Shown in pieces: positions 15,959 through 23,327 of a stretch of DNA of 24,864 bases. The DNA is from SAT2750 sp963581185 (GTDB lineage: Bacteria > Planctomycetota > Planctomycetia > Pirellulales > Pirellulaceae). Every line of letters starts with the position of its first letter. The first letter of the stretch is position 1. A model generated the notes under the pieces. That model did no database searches, had not been told where the DNA came from, and saw nothing but the letters and a program-made list of their open reading frames with translations. The stretch lies in contig CAUZOB010000056.1 in the NCBI GenBank assembly GCA_963581185.1, positions 1 to 24,864 on the forward strand, given 5' to 3'. The translations under genes were made by a program, and so were the position numbers.

Positions 15959-17758
15959 TTAACCACTCACTGCTAACTCACCCTCTCCCTCGAGCACTGC
16001 CAGCGACGGCAAGTCGAGCCAGAAGTCCTTGACCTGGTCCCGGCAGCTGTCGGGCAAGCTGCCGCTGGCATAGTTGGCACGTGAATAGAGCAGTCCCAGT
16101 TGGCGGACGGTGAGCGAGAGGTCTGTGCGGCGCCCCAGTAATAACTCGGTGAACTCAATTGGCGTCTCGTTCTCGTCCCGCCCGACTCCCGCGTCACGTG
16201 CCCAGGCCTCGAGGGCATGGTAGCTGTAATAGACAAGCTCGGTGCTACTCAGCTGTCCCACCCGACCGCTTGTGAACGGGTTGGCATAATCCGAGAAGGG
16301 ACGGGGTGGTAGCGGCGGCGCAGCCTTGCTGTCCGCCTCCAGTTGCTGCCTCGTCCGAGGCCTCCAGGAAAAACCAAACAGGCGAGCCAGTCCGGCGAGC
16401 AGCAGCAGGAGGGAGTCCCAGAGCCGCTTTCCATGTCGCCAGAGGACAAACAGGATGATCGCCGCGATCGCGATCCAGCCCAGGATCCGCACGATATCCG
16501 GCATTCTCGCTGCCAGTTCATCTGGCAGCTGGAATGACCAGTCCGGGTCCATCTCGCTCCCTCCGTCACCGCCTGATCCATCTTCTGACTCACCCGGCTG
16601 CTGGCCCTCTCCTGTGCCACCGGCGCCGTCACCCTGTTCGTCTCCACCATCGGTGTTGCCGTCTCCATCCTGCCCGCTGCCGTCGCCACTTGAGCCGGGC
16701 AAGGGTGTGCCATCATCAGCCAGCTGGTTGCCGGCCTGGTCGCCCCCCGTCCCGTCGGAGGGTCCATCACCCTCTCCATCTCCCGAGCCGTCGCCCGCGC
16801 CATCACCATCCTTGTTGCCATCCTTGCCCATTCCATATTCTGACGTGGACATGTCGTCCGATGAAGTCAGCCAGCTGACAGCTTCCTGGATCATGCCCGG
16901 TTCGCCGGGCCGGGGAAGCAGCATGGCAATCAACATCAGGCCGCCAATCATCAGCAGTCCGACGCCAATCCAGATCCCTGACATGCCCATCGGCATGCTC
17001 AACTGGCGGTGTCGCAGGTAGCGGCGTAAGCCGAGGAAGCTGGTCATCATCAGCAGCGCCAGACCGCTGGCGACGTACAGCAAGAGCAGTCGAAAAGCGT
17101 AGTGCCGCGAATCCTCGTCGCCTTTCGGGATAAGCGTCTGGCCAAGTCCAAACAGTGGCAAGGCGGCAACCGAGAAGTAGACGATCCAGATGCCAGGCGA
17201 ATGAGGCCGGTTCTTGCGACGCATCCAGCCCCGCCACCAGCCCGGTGCGTCATCCAGCGGATCCTGTTGGTCCGTGACAGCCAGGGCCGCTGGCTGTTGA
17301 CCCTCGAGAGAGGTCGCCGCAACGGCCTCATCCAGTCCCATGTCCTCCATCAAGCCGTGCCCAGCCACGTCCTTGCCGGACTCAATGAACGCGCAATCAC
17401 GTGTCAGCTTGTGAGCAGCCCACCATATCAATGTCAGAATGCCGACGTTGATGATCGGAGTGACTGTCGCCCAGCTTCCACGAAACTCTACGAACCGCAT
17501 GATGGCAATAAAAGAGACGGCCCCCAGCAGGACCGAGTAGAGAATCGCATGCTCGGTGCCTTCTACAATCGAAATCCGTGCGATCCCCACGATTCCCATC
17601 ACGAACATCGCCATGATGAACAGCAGCCGACCGTTGTAGGGACCCTGGTAGGTGATTTCGATCAGGAAGAAACCGAGGCTGCCGACCAGCAAGGCGATCA
17701 GCACCTGGCAGACGGCGATCAGCAGGTAGTCGGTTGCTGTTTTCCTGGGTCGGTTCAT
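15959..17758 (-). CDS. DUF4129 membrane protein, TgpA-like but lacking the transglutaminase domain
   Basis: A 599-residue integral membrane protein. I see about four N-terminal helices (roughly 10-33, 45-63, 71-90 and 98-117), a cytoplasmic loop, three more (189-210, 222-245 and 260-282), a long hydrophilic segment (283-417), a helix at 421-440 with another hydrophobic stretch at 447-463, and a C-terminal DUF4129-like domain (about 500-585, TELVYYSYHALEAWARDAG ... FTELLLGRR ... LGLLYSRANYA). The overall plan is that of TgpA proteins of MoxR/DUF58 loci, in which a transglutaminase occupies the extracytoplasmic segment. Here that place is a Gly/Asp-rich low-complexity linker. It follows the DUF58 gene by 31 bp and is the last gene of the moxR operon. 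The function is unknown; a scaffold or assembly role is an inference. Confidence 0.82.
   Translation of the reverse strand: MNRPRKTATDYLLIAVCQVLIALLVGSLGFFLIEITYQGPYNGRLLFIMAMFVMGIVGIARISIVEGTEHAILYSVLLGAVSFIAIMRFVEFRGSWATVTPIINVGILTLIWWAAHKLTRDCAFIESGKDVAGHGLMEDMGLDEAVAATSLEGQQPAALAVTDQQDPLDDAPGWWRGWMRRKNRPHSPGIWIVYFSVAALPLFGLGQTLIPKGDEDSRHYAFRLLLLYVASGLALLMMTSFLGLRRYLRHRQLSMPMGMSGIWIGVGLLMIGGLMLIAMLLPRPGEPGMIQEAVSWLTSSDDMSTSEYGMGKDGNKDGDGAGDGSGDGEGDGPSDGTGGDQAGNQLADDGTPLPGSSGDGSGQDGDGNTDGGDEQGDGAGGTGEGQQPGESEDGSGGDGGSEMDPDWSFQLPDELAARMPDIVRILGWIAIAAIILFVLWRHGKRLWDSLLLLLAGLARLFGFSWRPRTRQQLEADSKAAPPLPPRPFSDYANPFTSGRVGQLSSTELVYYSYHALEAWARDAGVGRDENETPIEFTELLLGRRTDLSLTVRQLGLLYSRANYASGSLPDSCRDQVKDFWLDLPSLAVLEGEGELAVSG
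16544..16828 (-). repeat. Gly/Asp-rich low-complexity segment in the DUF4129 protein
   Basis: Residues 311-405 are dominated by DG/GDG units (for example GDGAGDGSGDGEGDG), strongly acidic, with no Cys-His-Asp transglutaminase motifs. The units are irregular and do not follow the GGXGXDXXX nonapeptide of RTX toxins strictly. By the predicted topology this segment is extracytoplasmic. Confidence 0.8.
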
Positions 17759-17789
17759 GAGTTTTCTGAAAATTCTGGCCCGCGAAGGC

Positions 17790-19097
17790 TTACCTCAACA
17801 TGAAGTGTTGACAGACTGTGCGGATGGATGATTCGTCGACCAGCTGCATGGCGTCAATTCGAATGGCCAGCAAGGCGCCAGCTGCCTCGGCGAATTCCGT
17901 GTCGCTGTGGATGTTCAAGATGGCAGAGACCGAAAAGCCACGAGCTCGCAGACTGCTCAGCGTGACGATCACCTCGTCGTCTACCTTTGGCAGGATCGCG
18001 ATCACGGTGGCGTCGCGGCGAACAAGGCTGGCTGTTTCGTTCGACAACTCTGTCAGCGTCAGTCCGTCGGTCATCTCGACGCGAGCAAGGACTTCACGAA
18101 TCCGCAGGAATTGCTCGGCATCATGTCGAGTCTCCACGATCAGCGGTCGCAAACGCTCACTCTGCTCCAACATCGATCCGGCCTGGCGAGCCTCTCGCCG
18201 GCTCCGCTGCTGCGGGTCCCAGCCCTCGCTGCGGATCCGATCAGCTGCATCCCGACCATTCGTGACCAGTCCGACTTGCTGACCCATCTGCTGGATCGCG
18301 TTGGCCATCGACGCAGCACAGGTGATAGCGAGTTCCGATCGCACCGGCTCGTGGCGTGGATCGTAGGCGTCTCGATGAAACTCCAGCAGGATCGTTGCTC
18401 CGGCCACCGTTGTCGGCTCGTAAACCTTGCTATGCAATTGACCGGTCCGTGCGGTGGCTCGCCAGTGGATCCGATTCATCGGGTCACCTTGCACGTATGC
18501 ACGCACACCGCGGATACGAGTCGGATCTTCCAGCAGTCGGTAACTCATCTTGACTTCGCCCATTGGCCGACGACTGGAGACGTCATATCCAGCCAGCGGA
18601 ACAACGGTTGGATAGACCATCAGGAAATCAGGCTCCGTCGTGACCCGGTAGCGGCGGTGCAAGCCGAACAGGTCACCGGTCTCAATAATCACTGGGCCGA
18701 GCTGGTAATAGCCGCGCCGGTGACAACGCAGCTGGTAGCGGAGTGTCTTGTTGCGGCCGCCCCGAACGATGGCCAGCTGCACATGGGCTCCCTCCACCTC
18801 TAACCCGGGTGGGCGACTGTTGATGGCTCGTGGCGGCAGAACATCTTCCAGCAGCACCCATGGAATGGGTAGCGAACCGTTGTTGACCAGCTCCAGATTG
18901 ACACCAACCAGGTCGCCGATCTCCGCGGTCAGCTTGTTACATTCACGGCGGGCATGCAGCTGCGATATCCAGCGGCCTGAAAGCCAGCGGCTGACAACCA
19001 TCAGCCCCAGCAGAGCGTACATGGCGTACGCCAGCAGGTCGGAATGCAGTACATAGGAGAGGGCCAGCAGGAGGCCGGCTCCAAGGAACCATCTCAT
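17790..19097 (-). CDS. DUF58 domain protein of the MoxR operon
   Basis: A 435-residue protein with two N-terminal membrane helices (about 2-18 and 22-37) and a cytoplasmic part. The DUF58 signature lies at 194-229 (GVRAYVQGDPMNRIHWRATA and LHSKVYEP). The C-terminal half resembles a degenerate von Willebrand A fold, but the first MIDAS motif is not conserved (LEFHRDAYD). DUF58 proteins are thought to be partners of MoxR ATPases, possibly helping to assemble or activate other proteins. Its ATG overlaps the moxR stop by 4 bp (ATGA), indicating translational coupling, and the DUF4129 gene follows after 31 bp. Confidence 0.92.
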   Translation of the reverse strand: MRWFLGAGLLLALSYVLHSDLLAYAMYALLGLMVVSRWLSGRWISQLHARRECNKLTAEIGDLVGVNLELVNNGSLPIPWVLLEDVLPPRAINSRPPGLEVEGAHVQLAIVRGGRNKTLRYQLRCHRRGYYQLGPVIIETGDLFGLHRRYRVTTEPDFLMVYPTVVPLAGYDVSSRRPMGEVKMSYRLLEDPTRIRGVRAYVQGDPMNRIHWRATARTGQLHSKVYEPTTVAGATILLEFHRDAYDPRHEPVRSELAITCAASMANAIQQMGQQVGLVTNGRDAADRIRSEGWDPQQRSRREARQAGSMLEQSERLRPLIVETRHDAEQFLRIREVLARVEMTDGLTLTELSNETASLVRRDATVIAILPKVDDEVIVTLSSLRARGFSVSAILNIHSDTEFAEAAGALLAIRIDAMQLVDESSIRTVCQHFMLR

Positions 19098-20053
19098 GCC
19101 GTATCCAGTTCGCCGGCCACGGTGGGGACAGCAATCACGCTCACGATGTCATTGATGATGTCGACCGTTGTCACGCGACGCAGCCGACTCTCGGGTTTGA
19201 GGATCAAGCGATGTCGCAGGACCGGTTCGACAACTCGCTTGACATCGTCAGGCAGGACAAAGTCGCGTCCCCGCAAGGCTGCCATCGCCTGCGATGTGCG
19301 CAGGATCGCAATCGTTGCCCGCGGGCTGCCACCAAGCAGGATATCCTCGTGCTGACGGGTATCGTGAACGATCTGCAGGATGTAATGGCGAACCTTGTCG
19401 TCCACATGGACCAGCTGGACTTGCTGCTGGCAGGCGACAATCTCCTGGGCGGTGACAACCGGCTTGAGAGAGTTGACGGGGTGCTCGCCCTTGAGCAGAT
19501 CCAGCATGGTCAGCTCCTCATCCATGCTGGGATAGCCCAGTTCGATCCGCATCAGGAAGCGATCCAGTTGAGCCTCGGGCAAGGGGAATGTCCCCTCGTG
19601 GTCGATCGGGTTCTGTGTGGCAATGACCAGGAAGGGAGGATTCAACTCATGAGTCGTACCATCGACAGTCACGCGTCCCTCGCCCATCGCTTCCAGCAAG
19701 GCTGCCTGGGTTCGCGGCGTGGCGCGGTTGATTTCATCAGCAAGTACGACCTGGGCAAAGATCGGGCCGGGCCGAAATTCGAACTGTGTTGTCTGTGGAT
19801 TGAAGACCGACGCGCCGGTCACGTCGGTCGGCAGGAGGTCGGGGGTACACTGGATTCTCTTGAAATTGCAGCCGACGCTGAGCGAGAGGGCCCGCGCCAG
19901 CATCGTCTTGGCAACACCTGGCACATCTTCCAGCAGGATGTGGCCCTCCACAAACCAGCAGGCCAGCGAGAGGATCAACTGCTGCCGCTTGCCCACAATC
20001 ACCCGCTCACTGTTGCTGATGATCTTTTTCGCTATCTGGGTTACGTCAGTCAC
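19094..20053 (-). CDS. MoxR family AAA+ ATPase
   Basis: A 319-residue cytoplasmic AAA+ ATPase of the MoxR subfamily, chaperone-like regulators often encoded next to DUF58 and VWA proteins. Walker A is the family variant VPGVAKT (44-50), Walker B is VVLADEINR (102-110), sensor 1 is ATQNP (145-149), followed by LPEAQLDRF and the C-terminal GGSPRA sensor-2 segment. It starts at GTG 20053 with GGGA about 9 nt upstream; no nearby in-frame ATG exists upstream. The stop overlaps the DUF58 start by 4 bp. The aminotransferase gene ends 57 bp upstream on the same strand, so it may or may not belong to this operon. Confidence 0.95.
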   Translation of the reverse strand: MTDVTQIAKKIISNSERVIVGKRQQLILSLACWFVEGHILLEDVPGVAKTMLARALSLSVGCNFKRIQCTPDLLPTDVTGASVFNPQTTQFEFRPGPIFAQVVLADEINRATPRTQAALLEAMGEGRVTVDGTTHELNPPFLVIATQNPIDHEGTFPLPEAQLDRFLMRIELGYPSMDEELTMLDLLKGEHPVNSLKPVVTAQEIVACQQQVQLVHVDDKVRHYILQIVHDTRQHEDILLGGSPRATIAILRTSQAMAALRGRDFVLPDDVKRVVEPVLRHRLILKPESRLRRVTTVDIINDIVSVIAVPTVAGELDTA

Positions 20054-20110
20054 GTCAAGGTTCCCGTTTACTTGGCTGAGAATCCCGGCTCCCTGTCAGG
20101 GAGGATCTCC

Positions 20111-21385
20111 CTATAAATCGTACTCGGTTTCCAACCGGTGTTCCGGGTGCTCGCTCAAATAAGCTTCCAGGCGATCGCTGCGACCACAGGCGACCGGCAG
20201 GAAATCCAGCGCCTGTTGAATCAAATCGTCCGGTTCTGCTGTGCTGAATCTCAGGAAGCCATGCCCGGCATCGCCGAAACATTCGCCACCCAAGCATGCC
20301 ACACCGAAATCATCGTCCGCACCTTCCAGCAGGTACATGGCCAGGCCATGAGAGCGGATGCCAAGCTGATTGCAGAGGCCCGCGACGTTGGGGAAGACAT
20401 AAAATGTCCCGCCCGGCACCAGGCAACGAACGCCATCCAGCTTGTTCAGTTCCGTGGCCAGGTACTCAACCTTGCGCTGGAACGTGGCCATTCGCTGATC
20501 CCGCTCCTGGCAGTCCTGCTGCAGTCCTGCCACGCCCGCCTGCTGAACAAATGGAGGGACACAGGAGAGCGTGGTGTTGGTCAGCTTGGATAACATCTGG
20601 ATTGTGTCCGGACTGCTGACCGCGTAACCCAGTCGCCATCCGCTCATGCTGAACGACTTGCTGAATGTGTAGGCGGCCACGCATTGATCGAGCATGCCGG
20701 GCTGGGCCAGCAGCGAATGGTGGCGACCCTGCCAGACCATCTGGTCGTAGGGCTCGTCGGAAAAGACTGCCACGTTGCGGCCGCGGATCAAGTCGGCCAG
20801 GCCGGCCAGGTCCTCTTCGCTGGCCACGCCACCCGTCGGATTGTGAGGTGTGTTGAGGAAAATCGCCTTGGGACTGGGGTCCTCGTCGAGGAATCGGGCA
20901 ACATCGTCCAGGTTCGGACGGAAGGCGTTGGCCTGCTTTAACTCGGAGATCACCAGCCGCCCGCCACGTCGCTGGATGTTTGGCGGATAAGTCGGAAAGA
21001 AGGGGCTGAAGACCAGCACGCCGTCACCAGGGTCTACAAACGCCTCACAGAATAACTGCTCGAAAATCTTCGCGCCGGGACCGGCAACCACGTTGTCGGC
21101 AGACACCGACAGGCCGTAATGCTCGTTGACATATTCCGCAGCTGCGCTGCGAAACTCAGGGATCCCAATCGAGGGGCCGTAATGGCAGGCATCTGCCTCG
21201 ATCGCCTTGATTCCGGCGGCAGCTGCAGCTGGAGTCGTGGGGAATGGGCTGTCCCCAATCTCCAGTTCGATGACAGTCTTGCCGTTCGCCTTGAGCTGCT
21301 TGGCGATGGCCAGCACATCAAAGGCAGTTTCTGTCGTGACGCCAGCAGCAAACTGGCTGAAACTAGCTCTTTCAGCTGTGGACAT
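20111..21385 (-). CDS. Class I/II pyridoxal-phosphate aminotransferase
   Basis: A 424-residue fold-type I PLP enzyme of the aspartate aminotransferase superfamily, transferring an amino group between an amino acid and a 2-oxo acid. The PLP site is clear: Asn182 in NTPHNPTG, Asp210 and Tyr213 (FSDEPYDQ), and the Schiff-base Lys243 in SKSFSMSGWRLGY. An Arg near 387 (FLRFSTAEP) would bind the substrate carboxylate. The N-terminal region ELEIGDSPFPTTP fits the subgroup that includes aspartate, alanine and aromatic aminotransferases; the specificity is not determined. Start ATG 21385 has no good RBS. It lies 97 bp after the macro-domain gene and 57 bp before moxR on the same strand. Confidence 0.92.
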   Translation of the reverse strand: MSTAERASFSQFAAGVTTETAFDVLAIAKQLKANGKTVIELEIGDSPFPTTPAAAAAGIKAIEADACHYGPSIGIPEFRSAAAEYVNEHYGLSVSADNVVAGPGAKIFEQLFCEAFVDPGDGVLVFSPFFPTYPPNIQRRGGRLVISELKQANAFRPNLDDVARFLDEDPSPKAIFLNTPHNPTGGVASEEDLAGLADLIRGRNVAVFSDEPYDQMVWQGRHHSLLAQPGMLDQCVAAYTFSKSFSMSGWRLGYAVSSPDTIQMLSKLTNTTLSCVPPFVQQAGVAGLQQDCQERDQRMATFQRKVEYLATELNKLDGVRCLVPGGTFYVFPNVAGLCNQLGIRSHGLAMYLLEGADDDFGVACLGGECFGDAGHGFLRFSTAEPDDLIQQALDFLPVACGRSDRLEAYLSEHPEHRLETEYDL

Positions 21386-21482
21386 AGGTTGAAATCTCAG
21401 GTCAGGAGAGCGTGCTAAATCGTCCTCGTTAGATTAGCCCAACCCAGCAGCGTCGTACAGTGTGCGGTCAGCGGCAGCAGGC

Positions 21483-22034
21483 TCAGTCGCTCTGCGCCAT
21501 TTCCGCTGCAAATGCGTCCCACTGGATTTGACCAAATAACACGAAGCGAATCGTGGCAGGGTGTGCATCCTCAAGCAGGAACTGGCGGGCGGCAGCGAGC
21601 GCAATCCTGGCTGCCTCTGACAAGGGAAAACGATAAACGCCGGTCGAAATGGCCGGCACCGCCACGCTGTTACAGCCAAGTCGCCGGGCCTCTTTGAAGC
21701 TCGATCGGAACGCATCCGCCAGCTGCTGACAGCAGAGCTCGTGCTGCTGGGCATCGTAGACCGGTCCCACCGTGTGAATCACCCAGTCGGCCGAGAGATC
21801 AAAGGCAGGCGTGCTGCGTGCCTCGCCCGTCGGACATCGCTCCCCCCCAGACTTGGCGGCCAGCTGCTGACAGGCTTCCAGTAAGCCGGGACCGGCAGCC
21901 TGATGAATGGCACCATCCACTCCGCTGCCCCCGGCCAGACGGGTGTTGGCCGCGTTTACGATGGCATCGACCTGCTGGTGAGTAATGTCACCCAGCAGCA
22001 GCTCGATTTGGCCGTGACCGAAAGGCAATTGCAT
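21483..22034 (-). CDS. Macro domain O-acetyl-ADP-ribose deacetylase (MacroD/YmdB type)
   Basis: A 183-residue protein consisting of one macro domain, which binds ADP-ribose. MacroD-type members hydrolyse O-acetyl-ADP-ribose and remove ADP-ribose from acidic residues. Motifs seen are GDIT (15-18), the catalytic pair Asn30 and Asp40 in NAANTRLAGGSGVDGAI (same 10-residue spacing as Asn25/Asp35 of YmdB) and the phosphate loop ISTGVYRFP (129-137). Length and sequence match the family; ATG 22034 is preceded by GAGG about 9 nt upstream. It diverges from the DUF4105 gene across 131 bp. No ADP-ribosyltransferase is visible nearby, so it is probably a housekeeping enzyme rather than part of a toxin pair. 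Confidence 0.93.
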   Translation of the reverse strand: MQLPFGHGQIELLLGDITHQQVDAIVNAANTRLAGGSGVDGAIHQAAGPGLLEACQQLAAKSGGERCPTGEARSTPAFDLSADWVIHTVGPVYDAQQHELCCQQLADAFRSSFKEARRLGCNSVAVPAISTGVYRFPLSEAARIALAAARQFLLEDAHPATIRFVLFGQIQWDAFAAEMAQSD

Positions 22035-22165
22035 TGACCGATACCTCTGACAATAGCTGGTGGAGGATAACGTGCAGTTGTAAGGTGGAACTGTGAATTG
22101 TCGTCGCCGCCCGACAGTTGTGCTACAGAGGTTTGTTTCCAGTCAATGCAGCGGTTGTCGTAACC

Positions 22166-23170
22166 ATGATCGTATTGCGAATCCTTGGCAAAGTGCTCCT
22201 CTGGCTGCCTCCGACGATGGCCTGGCTGTGGTCGCTGGGAGCCGCTGCCTGCTACCCGCTGCTGCCGGCCTGGATCAACTTTCTCTGTGTCCTGCTGATG
22301 CTGAGCGTGCTTGCCCTGGGCTGGCAACATCATGATCAGCGACGATTGCTGAAAACGCTGCTGGTACCCGCCTTCGTCTGGGTGCTGCTGCTGCAGCTGG
22401 CCACGCCCCTGGCCGATCGTAACTGGGTGCCGGAACAGCAGCGGATGCCGACCATTGAAGTAACAGGCCACCATCTGCAGATCCGTGACCTGCGGGACGC
22501 ACCGCTTGATGAAAGCCAGCCGATCACGTACCGGAACCTGGCGTTTCCGCTCAGCCGACTCACGCGAGTCTGGTTCGTTGTCGAATTACTGGAAGGCAGC
22601 GAGTACGTTGCCCATACCTTCTTGAGCTTCGGAATCGAGCCGGCCGCGAATGATTCGGATGGAGATATGCAGTTTTTCAATGTCTCGATCGAGGTTCGCA
22701 GACAACAGGGCGAACAGTATGGCCCGCTCAAGGGGCTCTACAGAAATTTTGAGTTGATGTACGTGTTCGCCACAGACGACGACATGCTGGGCCGTCGCTC
22801 GATCCTCTATGACGATGTCATCTACCTGCTGCCAATCCGTGCCAGGGCGGAGGCAGTGCAGCAGCTATTCATGGCAATTGCCGAGCGTACAAACCGGTTA
22901 CGACAGACTCCGGAGTTCTACAACACGTTGACTAACAATTGCACGTCCAATATTGGTGTCCACGTCAACCAGGTTGCCAGCCAGACGTTTTCGATGCTGG
23001 ATTTACGCATGATCCTGCCAGGTTTGTCCGACCGCATGCTGTTTGAGCAGGGGCTGGTCGATACCGAGCTGGATCGGGATGCTGCCCGTCGATACTTTCG
23101 TATTGACGACAAAATTCGCAATCAACCGCCCGCAGCAGGGTCCTGGCACTTGATTCGACGCATCAAGTGA
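22166..23170 (+). CDS. DUF4105 (Lnb-like) membrane protein, possible lipoprotein N-acyltransferase
   Basis: A 334-residue protein. About three hydrophobic helices in the first 90 residues anchor it in the inner membrane, followed by a periplasmic DUF4105 domain (about 115-300). Conserved features are His150 in AHTFLSF, VSIEVRRQQGEQY, the LMYVFATDDDMLGRR segment and Cys259 in EFYNTLTNNCTSNI. The His and Cys fit a thiol-based hydrolase or acyltransferase. I recall recent work assigning DUF4105 proteins (Lnb) as lipoprotein N-acyltransferases; applying that here is an inference. ATG 22166 is chosen because hydrophobic sequence begins at once. A TTG at 22118 would add 16 residues. No strong RBS is visible for either. 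It is divergent from the macro gene. Confidence 0.82.
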   Translation: MIVLRILGKVLLWLPPTMAWLWSLGAAACYPLLPAWINFLCVLLMLSVLALGWQHHDQRRLLKTLLVPAFVWVLLLQLATPLADRNWVPEQQRMPTIEVTGHHLQIRDLRDAPLDESQPITYRNLAFPLSRLTRVWFVVELLEGSEYVAHTFLSFGIEPAANDSDGDMQFFNVSIEVRRQQGEQYGPLKGLYRNFELMYVFATDDDMLGRRSILYDDVIYLLPIRARAEAVQQLFMAIAERTNRLRQTPEFYNTLTNNCTSNIGVHVNQVASQTFSMLDLRMILPGLSDRMLFEQGLVDTELDRDAARRYFRIDDKIRNQPPAAGSWHLIRRIK

Positions 23171-23255
23171 TCCCCTCGGGGCGGTCGAGCTGGTCAAGTT
23201 TCCATCGCCTCGCAGCAGCTCGAGTCGCTATACTGAATGTTCCCAACTGGGTAGT

Positions 23256-23288
23256 GATAACTGCCGATAAACAAGATAGCTGCTGATA
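23256..23288. repeat. 14-bp imperfect direct repeat upstream of the DUF1501 gene
   Basis: GATAACTGCCGATA (23256-23269) recurs as GATAGCTGCTGATA (23275-23288) with two mismatches and a 19-base phase. It ends 39 bases before the start codon. It could be an operator for a DNA-binding protein, but nothing else supports that. Confidence 0.4.
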
Positions 23289-23327
23289 CAGCGGGACGCC
23301 GACGAGCTCGCCCTGGACTCCCTTATC

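Noticed and set aside
16544..16828. RTX-type calcium-binding nonapeptide repeat
   Set aside because: The DG-rich segment lacks the regular nine-residue GGXGXDXXX period, so it is better described as an acidic low-complexity linker.
21483..22034. DarTG-like toxin-antitoxin pair based on the macro domain
   Set aside because: No DarT-like ADP-ribosyltransferase is adjacent, and the catalytic Asn/Asp spacing fits a MacroD/YmdB deacetylase.
23229..23234. TATACT as a -10 box for the DUF1501 gene
   Set aside because: No acceptable -35 lies 16-19 bases upstream, so the hexamer alone does not support a promoter call.
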